Shown piece after piece: positions 1 to 4,928 of a DNA stretch of 5,038 nt (position 1 is its first letter; every line of letters begins with the position of its first letter). The position numbers and the translations under genes were made by a program. This DNA comes from Candidatus Bathyarchaeota archaeon (lineage in GTDB: Archaea; Thermoproteota; Bathyarchaeia; TCS64): positions 1-5,038 of the forward strand of contig CALGBN010000403.1 in the NCBI GenBank assembly GCA_937877765.1, given 5' to 3'. The notes beneath the pieces are model-generated. The model was not told the DNA's origin and made no database searches. It was given only the letters and a program-made list of their open reading frames with translations.

Positions 1-327
1 GGCTAGGTTTGAGAACATTGGTGTTTGGCGTTCTTTCCACCATTCTGGTTCTGGGGTCCAAGCGGTTTCCTCCTCTTCAGGTGAAGGTGTCTCTTCTTCT
101 GGAGGTAGATTGGTATCGTCTTCCTCTACTTGTTCAACGGTGCTATCTTCTAGTTCAGGTAGGTCTTCGTCATCAGTGGGTGGTTCTTCGCCTCCTGTTG
201 TGGTTGTTTCTCCCGTGTCTGGTAGAGATGGTTCTCTATCTAGGACACCCATTTTCACGAAAGCTATTCCACCTACTGCAATTGCTATGATTATCACTAT
301 GATTATGTTGCGCATCGAGGAAGCCAT
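1..327 (-). CDS. Membrane-anchored protein with acidic Pro/Thr/Glu linker, N-terminal part (runs off left edge)
   Basis: The minus strand is open from an ATG at 327-325 to the window edge, giving 109 codons with no stop. The product begins MASSMRNIIIVIIIAIAVGG, a short polar start followed by one strongly hydrophobic segment (about residues 7-22) that would act as a signal anchor. About 65 residues of low-complexity linker follow, dominated by Glu, Asp, Pro and Thr (for example TTTTGGEEPPTDDEDLPE), then a more ordinary Trp-rich stretch (AWTPEPEWWKERQ) that may start a folded domain beyond the edge. This layout is typical of archaeal proteins tethered to the outer membrane face with the domain held away by a disordered stalk. 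The function cannot be told without the missing C-terminus. A second in-frame ATG at 315-313 is an alternative start. Plus-strand open frames here read the same repetitive linker backwards and are shadows. The gene is divergent from the oxidoreductase. Confidence 0.82.
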   Translation of the reverse strand, partial: MASSMRNIIIVIIIAIAVGGIAFVKMGVLDREPSLPDTGETTTTGGEEPPTDDEDLPELEDSTVEQVEEDDTNLPPEEETPSPEEEETAWTPEPEWWKERQTPMFSNLA

Positions 328-433
328 AATTATCAATTGAGTCTAGCTGTCAAACCGTAATGAGTTTTGTCCTCGTGTACCGATGAACCTGTTCTGATAG
401 GTGTTTTAAACCCGGGTATTGTTTTGTACTTGA
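328..433. promoter_or_regulatory. Divergent intergenic region between surface-protein and oxidoreductase genes
   Basis: These 106 bases separate two start codons facing away from each other, so both promoters should lie here. The clearest element is TTTTAAA at 404-410, placed correctly for the rightward gene. Because TTTAAA is self-complementary, it could also serve the leftward gene with a leader of about 50 nt, but that is inference. No Shine-Dalgarno sequence is evident before either start, and no clear operator palindrome was seen. Confidence 0.45.
402..411 (+). promoter_or_regulatory. TATA-like box for the oxidoreductase gene
   Basis: The sequence TGTTTTAAAC is centred about 27 nt before the TTG codon at 434. 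That is the usual spacing between an archaeal TATA box and the transcription start, so the transcript probably begins at or very near the start codon and is leaderless. The absence of a ribosome binding site fits this reading. Confidence 0.5.
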
Positions 434-1486
434 TTGTTTTTGGTCGTTAAGATTGGTTTACTTGGATGCGGGGACATAGCGTGGTATCATATGAGGCAGA
501 TTCAGGCACATGATGATGCTGTGTTATCTGCTGTGTATAATCGTGGTAGGGAGCGGCTTGAGAAGTTGGGGTCTGCCGCTGGTGTATCAGATGATAATCT
601 GTATACTGATGTTGCTAGGATGCTGGATGAGGCTGACTTTGACGCTGTGGTTAACTGTCTACCCAATAGTCTTCATAGCAGTGTTTCTGTTGCTGCTCTT
701 GACGCCGGTTTACATGTTCTCTGTGAGAAACCTATGGCTACCAGTCTCGCTGAGGCAGAAACGATGGTAAACGCCGCGAGAAAGAATAACAAGAAACTCT
801 TGATCGGTTTGACGCGCCGGTTCCAAGGTGATTCCAAGGCAGCGAAAAAGCTTGTCTCCGAGGGAGTGCTTGGTGATGTCTATTATAGTAAGGCGGGTTG
901 GATGAGGCGTAACGGTATTCCTGGTTGGGGTAGCTGGTTTACGCGTCGTGAGCTTGCTGGGGCTGGGCCTATCTATGATATTGGTGTGCATGCCTTGGAT
1001 TTGACTTGTTGGCTTAGCGGTAACTTTGATGTTGATCAGGTATTGGCGTCTAGTTATGCTGAGTTTGGACCCGAGAAACGTGGATTTGGTGACTGGGGTA
1101 CTGTTAATGAGTCTGGGTATTATGATGTTGAAGACCTTGCTTCTGCGTTGATCAAGATGAAGGGCGGCTCTACTGTGGCGTTTGAGGTTAGCTGGGCTGC
1201 AAACGTACCTAGCTCAGAGTTCAGCGTCATGGTTTTCGGTAACAAGGCTGGGCTTGATATGGGTGAGCGGATGATTCACAGTACTGATGGCGTTGAGGTG
1301 GATAAGCCCTTTGAGTTCCAGGAGACTGATTCCTACTGGGAGGAGATGAGTCACTTCATCGACTGTATCGTGAATGACCGTGACCCGGTTACTAAGCCTG
1401 ATGAGATGCTGGGGCTTCAACGGATGCTGGACATGATCTTGTTGAGTGCAAGAGAGAACCGTGTCGTCAAAGCCTCCGAGGTTTAA
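434..1486 (+). CDS. Gfo/Idh/MocA-family NAD(P)-dependent oxidoreductase
   Basis: The 350-residue product has the usual length and layout of the Gfo/Idh/MocA family, which oxidises or reduces a hydroxyl/keto group on sugars, inositols and related cyclic polyols using NAD(P). Residues 6-16 (KIGLLGCGDIA) form the glycine-rich Rossmann turn. Residues 98-100 (EKP) are the family hallmark, with Lys99 in the active site. Residues 181-189 (YDIGVHALD) give the conserved Asp182 and His186 expected at the substrate site in the C-terminal alpha/beta domain. The rest (190-350) forms the beta-sheet dimer half, ending in a typical C-terminal helix region. The start is TTG at 434, chosen because the Rossmann strand begins within six codons and a TATA-like box lies at the leaderless distance; a second TTG at 440 is also possible. 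The stop is TAA. The exact substrate is not predictable, and neighbouring genes give no pathway hint. It is likely cytoplasmic and monocistronic. Confidence 0.95.
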   Translation: MFLVVKIGLLGCGDIAWYHMRQIQAHDDAVLSAVYNRGRERLEKLGSAAGVSDDNLYTDVARMLDEADFDAVVNCLPNSLHSSVSVAALDAGLHVLCEKPMATSLAEAETMVNAARKNNKKLLIGLTRRFQGDSKAAKKLVSEGVLGDVYYSKAGWMRRNGIPGWGSWFTRRELAGAGPIYDIGVHALDLTCWLSGNFDVDQVLASSYAEFGPEKRGFGDWGTVNESGYYDVEDLASALIKMKGGSTVAFEVSWAANVPSSEFSVMVFGNKAGLDMGERMIHSTDGVEVDKPFEFQETDSYWEEMSHFIDCIVNDRDPVTKPDEMLGLQRMLDMILLSARENRVVKASEV

Positions 1487-1490
1487 GAGT

Positions 1491-1500
1491 AAAGCATATC
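1491..1500 (+). promoter_or_regulatory. Possible TATA-like box for rnpB
   Basis: AAAGCATATC starts four bases after the oxidoreductase stop and lies about 30 nt before the predicted 5' end of RNase P RNA at about 1526. It is the only A/T-rich stretch in the 39-nt gap. The match to a TATA consensus is weak, so this is a position-based guess. Confidence 0.3.
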
Positions 1501-1525
1501 ACAAGGGTCGTGGTTGATGAGGGTG

Positions 1526-1812
1526 GTGAGCTGGGGGGTGGCTGTCGGTCATATGGCTGAGGAAACTCCATCCACCGAGTAGGGCTGCGACGCTGTGAGG
1601 CGTAAGGGGAGACCCTTGGCAATGGACAGAAACGATACCTTCCGTGGCATGCGATGATTCATTGAATGATGAGGTCGCTACGGAGATGGGTGAGACGACT
1701 AACCCGCAGGGTGCAAGGGCGAATAGGCGCCGATACCCTCCTACAGGGGGCGCGGGTAGCCCGCATAGCTGAATGCCGCCGAAGTACAGGAGATGGGTTA
1801 CACCCAGCACAC
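1526..1812 (+). ncRNA. rnpB: RNase P RNA (archaeal type A-like)
   Basis: This is the catalytic RNA of RNase P, which cuts the 5' leader from precursor tRNAs together with small protein subunits. Conserved blocks are visible: GAGGAAACTCC (1559-1569, CR I), GACAGAAACGATACC (1625-1639, CR II), a GGGTGCAAGGGCGAA block (1709-1723), and TACAGGAGATGGGTTA near the end (CR V). Helices pair by hand. P1 is 1526-1535 with 1803-1812, with one A-A mismatch at 1529/1809. P2 is GGTGGC 1537-1542 with GCCGCC 1775-1780. P3 is CGGTC 1546-1550 with GGCTG 1555-1559 around an ATAT loop. P4 is 1564-1572 with 1792-1799, including the universal bulged U at 1567. P2 and P4 form the expected pseudoknot. A further hairpin is GCGGG 1752-1756 with CCCGC 1760-1764. 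The length of about 287 nt fits archaeal type A. The end is followed by TTTTT. The minus-strand open frame across this region is not a gene. Confidence 0.95.
1791..1812 (+). repeat. 22-bp direct repeat, copy 1 (3' end of rnpB; attL-like)
   Basis: The 22 bases from A1791 to C1812 recur exactly at 2682-2703. Copy 1 is functional sequence: it holds the 3' strand of RNase P helix P4 (1792-1799) and the whole 3' strand of P1 (1803-1812), and it ends at the last base that pairs in P1. Neither flank extends the match (G against C before it, T against C after it). A repeat covering the 3' end of an RNA gene is the usual mark of site-specific integration. Confidence 0.9.
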
Positions 1813-1817
1813 TTTTT
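1813..1817 (+). terminator. T-run terminator after rnpB
   Basis: TTTTT follows directly after the predicted 3' end of RNase P RNA at 1812. Archaeal transcription commonly ends at such runs. If the downstream segment is inserted DNA, this terminator arrived with it or was rebuilt at the junction. Confidence 0.55.
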
Positions 1818-1858
1818 CTATAAGATTAATACTCTGAAGTGATAGTAAATTAAAATTA

Positions 1859-1870
1859 GTTAATATATAA
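1859..1870 (+). promoter_or_regulatory. TATA-like box for the FxLYD-like surface protein gene
   Basis: GTTAATATATAA ends 19 nt before the ATG at 1889, with its centre about 25 nt upstream. It lies in a strongly A/T-rich stretch (about 1816-1870). No Shine-Dalgarno sequence lies between the box and the ATG. The transcript is therefore probably leaderless or nearly so, starting at the ATG. Confidence 0.6.
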
Positions 1871-1888
1871 TGAGCCTACATTGATACC

Positions 1889-2680
1889 ATGAACACAAAA
1901 TCATTCCTAGCCTGCACTTTTGCATTTCTATTACTAGGTTTCTTTCCCATGGCTTTCGCACAATCTGTAACAGTTACAGACTATACAAGTACCTATGAGG
2001 AGTGGGATGAATCAGATTGGTACACTGGAGTTATTGAAAATCAAGGTGACACCACTGCAGTTTTTCCAGATATCACCATCTCATACTATGATGAGGACCA
2101 TTCTCTCATCCACTATACGAATACCTCAGCTGACCTTCACTATCTTGGGCCCGGTGAAAAATCTCCTTTCACCATCATAGTTGATCACATGAACTTTACT
2201 ACTCTGGAGTTCGGTGTTGAGTACTCTACTATGAGTTCTTTACCATACAGGGATTTCACGATTACTGAAGTATCTCATGGCACTGATATCTGGGGTTTGA
2301 ACTCCATTACCTATGATGTGAAGAACACCGGGGAAATTGACTTGAGCATGCTTACCTTATATGGTATCCATTATGATGCAAGTGGTAACTATTTGGATTA
2401 CTCAGAGAGTTACACAGTAGACGAGTTGGCCTCAGGGGATACCATATCCATAGAACTTGAAATGATTCCTTTGGAGACAGCGGATTCCTATCTCATTCTA
2501 GACGTTCTTGAGACGGAGTCTGAAACAACCATTGGAGGCGGTACATCGCCACCTAGCTCAACCACTGACACCGAAACAGATTCCGATTCCGGTGGAGGAA
2601 TTCCTGGGTTCCCAGTTTATGGTCTTCTTGTGGGTTTGGTTTTAGTAACCTATCTCTTCAAAAGAAAACCCATCTTGTAA
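1889..2680 (+). CDS. Secreted surface protein, two FxLYD-like beta domains, PGF-type C-terminal anchor
   Basis: This is a complete 263-residue exported protein of unknown function. Residues 1-24 form a signal peptide ending in MAFA, with predicted cleavage before Gln25. Two similar beta-rich modules follow (about 26-117 and 120-212). Each has a V-x-N-x-G turn (IENQGDTTA; VKNTGEIDL), a Y-Y-D or H-Y-D strand and an L-x-P/S-G-(E/D) turn near the end (LGPGEKS; LASGDTIS), the pattern of FxLYD-type domains. A Ser/Thr/Asp-rich stalk (about 213-237) leads to IPGF (238-241), a membrane segment (243-257) and KRK (258-260), matching the three-part PGF-CTERM signal cut by archaeosortase. It has its own leaderless promoter. 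Codons look more A/T-rich than in the oxidoreductase. The gene is bracketed by the 22-bp direct repeats, and its stop codon lies in the loop of a hairpin made with the second repeat. It may be cargo of an inserted segment. Confidence 0.88.
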   Translation: MNTKSFLACTFAFLLLGFFPMAFAQSVTVTDYTSTYEEWDESDWYTGVIENQGDTTAVFPDITISYYDEDHSLIHYTNTSADLHYLGPGEKSPFTIIVDHMNFTTLEFGVEYSTMSSLPYRDFTITEVSHGTDIWGLNSITYDVKNTGEIDLSMLTLYGIHYDASGNYLDYSESYTVDELASGDTISIELEMIPLETADSYLILDVLETESETTIGGGTSPPSSTTDTETDSDSGGGIPGFPVYGLLVGLVLVTYLFKRKPIL

Positions 2681-2690
2681 CAGATGGGTT
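2667..2690 (+). terminator. Perfect 9-bp hairpin spanning the stop codon of the FxLYD-like gene
   Basis: AACCCATCT (2667-2675) is perfectly complementary to AGATGGGTT (2682-2690), leaving a 6-nt loop, TGTAAC, that contains the TAA stop codon. The right arm is the first nine bases of the second rnpB-derived repeat. The left arm thus matches the 5' strand of RNase P helix P4, lacking only the bulged U. It may act as a 3'-end or terminator structure, because a T7 run follows at 2726-2732. It could equally be part of a recombination site. Confidence 0.5.
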
Positions 2691-2703
2691 ACACCCAGCA
2701 CAC
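2682..2703 (+). repeat. 22-bp direct repeat, copy 2 (displaced rnpB 3' end; attR-like)
   Basis: This is an exact copy of the last 22 bases of rnpB (1791-1812), starting two bases after the TAA of the FxLYD-like gene. It is in the same orientation and 891 bp from the first copy. No other part of rnpB is present here, so it cannot make a functional RNA. It is most simply the displaced original end of rnpB, or the far junction of an inserted segment. Confidence 0.9.
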
Positions 2704-2725
2704 CTAGTTTGTAATTATGTTAGAC

Positions 2726-2732
2726 TTTTTTT
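2726..2732 (+). terminator. T-run terminator downstream of repeat copy 2
   Basis: TTTTTTT lies 23 nt after the second repeat and 46 nt after the stop of the FxLYD-like gene. It could end that gene's transcript. If copy 2 is the original rnpB end, it could instead be the ancestral rnpB terminator. Confidence 0.4.
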
Positions 2733-2750
2733 ATTCTTCTAACAACGGAT

Positions 2751-2767
2751 TTAATTAAATAATAATT
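2751..2767 (+). promoter_or_regulatory. TATA-like box for the PKD-FecR surface protein gene
   Basis: TTAATTAAATAATAATT is a pure A/T run whose centre lies about 26 nt before the ATG at 2785. The spacing supports the ATG at 2785, rather than the GTG at 2770, as the start of a leaderless message. Confidence 0.55.
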
Positions 2768-2976
2768 AAGTGACGTATCTTGGTATGAAATCTTCCAAGG
2801 TTATTTTCCTCACAATATTCCTAATCTGTCTCAGCGCTGGTATTGTATCAGGGGCTAGTAGTATACCTGTGGTATCCGAAATCACTGGACCCGATCCGTC
2901 TTCAGTAAACCTCAACGACGCATCAATAACCTACACTTACACTGCAACAGTCACAGGTGGACAGGCTCCATATACT

Positions 2977-2979
2977 TAG
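2977..2979 (+). other. In-frame TAG inside the PKD-like domain
   Basis: The codon falls between GGQAPYT and RWEARG, where PKD-like modules commonly have an aromatic residue (PYTYRWE or PYTWRWE). TAG is one substitution from the Tyr codons TAT and TAC and from Trp TGG. Confidence 0.85.
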
Positions 2980-3078
2980 CGTTGGGAGGCTAGGGGTAAC
3001 GTTATCGCGGAGGGAGCCTCTGCAAGCGTGACACTTGACTCTGTTCAGATGGCGCAAGCTAGTAATGGTGCTGGTTAC

Positions 3079-3081
3079 TGA
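3079..3081 (+). other. In-frame TGA inside the PKD-like domain
   Basis: The codon falls between NGAGY and VYLKVTDANG, where related modules often have Ser or Thr (YSVYLKVTD). TGA is one substitution from Ser TCA. The frame is unchanged on both sides. Confidence 0.85.
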
Positions 3082-4008
3082 GTTTATCTCAAAGTAACCG
3101 ACGCGAACGGTAAGATGGCTAACTATGTTGAGGATGGTGAGTTGGAGACCCTTTTCATTTATGGGATATCAAATGGCGCTGTAGTCAAGCATCCAAGCGA
3201 GTTCCCTTATACACTGAGGATTGACGGAGAGGATGTTGAACCTGAGACTGGAACTGTTATTGAGACTCCAACAGAAACCGTTGAAGACGATAGCGGTGTC
3301 CGTTTCAGCGGGCTTAACGGACAGGTTGAGGTTCTTTTTTCGGGTGAGACCGAGTGGGATTTTGCTGAGTTAACAACCGCTCTCCCTGAGGGTACAAGGA
3401 TCAAGACCGATGTAGATAGTTCCTGTGTGTTGTCATTCACTGATATGAGCACGTTCATATTGAAACCTGAGTCTGAGGTCATTATTAGCACAAAGAGCGA
3501 GAAAGACACCAAACTGAACCTACTCGCAGGTAATATTTGGGTCAATGTGAAGAAGATGGTGAATGATGGTTCTCTATCTGTTGAGATGAATCAGGCTATA
3601 GTCGGCGCCAAGGGAACTATGTTTGTATGTCTTGAGCAGGCTGGTTTGTCAATTCTTTACGTGATTGAAGGCACCGTTGAGTTCACTAATACTGAAACCG
3701 ATGAAGTTGAAACGGTTACCGGCGGAGAAAATGTTTATGTTAAGGACGGTGAGACCAGTGAGGTGAAGCCATTCGACGTAGAAATGCAGAAAGGATACTG
3801 GACAACACTTCAACAGCAGTATAACATCCAGCAGGTTTCAGGGCTTGAGATAATTGAATCATCAGCTACTGACACTGGAACCCCATCTGGGGATGATACA
3901 GACACTGACTCTGAGTCAGATTCAAGCATGATCCCCGGTTTTTCCTTCTATTCTATAGCTGTTGGGGTAGCGGTTTTAGTCCCAATCCTTAGGAAAAAAT
4001 CCGTTTAA

Positions 4009-4029
4009 CCCCCTTTTCTGGCGCTGCTT
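4009..4029. terminator. Short convergent intergenic stretch with T-rich ends
   Basis: Only 21 bases separate the two convergent stop codons. On the plus strand there are two TTTT runs (about 4014-4017 and 4028-4031) that could end the rightward transcript. No strong hairpin is evident, and nothing comparable was seen for the leftward transcript. Confidence 0.3.
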
Positions 4030-4893
4030 TTAGCCTTTAATTCGTTTGAGGTCTACTTCTGCCGCGATGTAGCCGAAACCGCTCCAAGCATTCGTGGAAA
4101 CCACCCGTTCAAGGAGTTCGACATACTTGTCGTAGTCTCCCCTGAACTTGTACTCGTTGGCGACACCATATCCCGTTGTGACTAGGCTTAACTGGTCTTC
4201 TTTGTCACCTATGATGTCCTCTGGCTCAAGTTCTCCTTTGAACATCTTGAGACACTCATAGCATCCTCCACTGACTGGGCAGTTCATATCGGGCTTGATG
4301 TGCCTCAGCACTTCCTTTGCTTCGTCATCGTAGCCGAGTCTCTTGAGAATTAGATAGTTCCAGTAACAAAACATGATAACGTGATCATCATTGACTCCTA
4401 CATCCAGAAGGTCATCAAACGCCTTTCTTGCGTTCAACAAGTCTCCATTGAGCATGTAGCCGAGTCCAAGATGATAATACGTGTTGGTGTAGAAGGTGTA
4501 CTCGGTTGTTTCTTCTGCTCCAGCTAAGCCGCTGGGTTCCATGAAGTCGGGTTTTTCCCTCATCAGGTCTACTGCTCGCTCTGAGTCCTTAATGCTGTAC
4601 TCGAACATTCTGAGGCTCAGGTATCTGTGGGCTCTGTGTCTGATAAACTCTGGGTCATCTGGGAACTGTTTCAGGGCCTCTGTATAGATATGTATAGCGT
4701 CACGGTATTTCCCCATGTAAGCGTGTTGTCTGCCCAGCCAGAGGAGTTTTTCTCGGTCTTCCGGGTCTTTTTCCCACTCCTGGTAGGCTTGTTTGAATTT
4801 GACGAGTTGTTTGTTTTCTGGGTCTGGGTAGCTGACTGGGTTGTATAATGGTTCTCCGAATAGGCTGAATCCCTCTGGGGTCTCGATCTTCAT
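4030..4893 (-). CDS. Tetratricopeptide repeat (TPR) protein
   Basis: This is a complete 287-residue soluble protein with no signal peptide or membrane segment. TPR-like helix pairs are visible at about residues 45-78 (LWLGRQHAYMGKYRDAIHIYTEAL), 81-114, 134-167 (YYHLGLGYMLNGDLLNARKAFDDL), 172-199 and 236-268. Such repeats form a scaffold for protein contacts, so no reaction is implied. From memory, the ordered features GEPLYNP near the N-terminus, GRQHAYMGKYRDAI, YHLGLGYML, KGELEPEDIIG and FGYIAAEVDL resemble a TPR family common in bacteria, which would make transfer possible; I cannot check this. Cys205, Cys211 and Cys214 (C-x5-C-x2-C) lie together in NCPVSGGCYEC. The ATG start at 4893 is supported by a TATA-like box about 27 nt upstream and no ribosome site. 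The gene converges on the FecR-like gene, with 21 nt between stops, and both stops are TAA. Confidence 0.92.
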   Translation of the reverse strand: MKIETPEGFSLFGEPLYNPVSYPDPENKQLVKFKQAYQEWEKDPEDREKLLWLGRQHAYMGKYRDAIHIYTEALKQFPDDPEFIRHRAHRYLSLRMFEYSIKDSERAVDLMREKPDFMEPSGLAGAEETTEYTFYTNTYYHLGLGYMLNGDLLNARKAFDDLLDVGVNDDHVIMFCYWNYLILKRLGYDDEAKEVLRHIKPDMNCPVSGGCYECLKMFKGELEPEDIIGDKEDQLSLVTTGYGVANEYKFRGDYDKYVELLERVVSTNAWSGFGYIAAEVDLKRIKG

Positions 4894-4913
4894 GCTTCAA
4901 GCATCTATTGGAC

Positions 4914-4926
4914 CCATTAATAAAGC
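4914..4926 (-). promoter_or_regulatory. TATA-like box for the TPR gene
   Basis: Read on the minus strand, GCTTTATTAATGG is centred about 27 nt before the ATG at 4893, the spacing expected for a leaderless archaeal transcript. It sits just after the stop codon of the upstream gene, so the TPR gene can be transcribed on its own. Confidence 0.55.
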
Positions 4927-4928
4927 TC

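Larger units (their letters stand above)
2785..4008 (+). pseudogene. PKD/Ig-like plus FecR-like surface protein with PGF-type anchor, interrupted by in-frame TAG and TGA
   Basis: One reading frame of 407 codons runs from ATG 2785 to TAA 4006-4008, broken by TAG at 2977-2979 (codon 65) and TGA at 3079-3081 (codon 99). Residues 1-25 are a signal peptide (MKSSKVIFLTIFLICLSAG, then a cut near VSGA). Residues 26 to about 125 form one PKD/Ig-like module: TGGQAPYT, stop, RWEARGN, then NGAGY, stop, VYLKVTDANGK. Both sides of each stop still fit the family, so the frame never shifts. Residues about 168-325 form a FecR-like beta domain (LPEGTRIKTD; LNLLAGNIWVNVKK; AIVGAKGTMF; VIEGTVEFTN; VTGGENVYVKDGE). 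A Thr/Ser/Asp stalk, IPGF, a membrane segment and RKK finish the protein. The signal peptide is separated from the FecR part by the stops, so without readthrough the 3115-4008 part would lack an export signal. It is probably a recent pseudogene; stop-codon recoding or sequence error are alternatives. An ATG at 3115 is available but has no promoter or ribosome site. Confidence 0.8.

Noticed and set aside
9..340. Plus-strand open frames of 93 and 76 codons
   Set aside because: They overlay the minus-strand membrane-anchored gene. Their Ser/Leu/Val-rich composition is the complement of its Glu/Pro/Thr linker, and they have no promoter or ribosome site.
710..1420. Minus-strand open frames inside the oxidoreductase gene
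   Set aside because: The plus strand has a clear full-length family match with catalytic motifs, so these are shadows.
1499..1810. Minus-strand open frame of 103 codons
   Set aside because: It is antisense to RNase P RNA, which explains all the conserved structure. The predicted peptide has no recognisable features.
1907..1915. LAC in the signal peptide of the FxLYD-like protein as a lipobox
   Set aside because: The cysteine is residue 9, before most of the hydrophobic core. A signal-peptidase-type AFA site at residue 24 and a C-terminal anchor explain the protein better.
1813..2681. Transposon with terminal inverted repeats
   Set aside because: No inverted repeats were seen just inside the two 22-bp copies and there is no transposase. 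The repeat coincides with an RNA gene end, which fits site-specific recombination better than a transposition target duplication.
2977..3114. Frameshift or intron between the two halves of the PKD-FecR gene
   Set aside because: The signal-peptide half and the FecR half are in the same frame, and the sequence between them continues the PKD-like module, so only nonsense codons need explaining.
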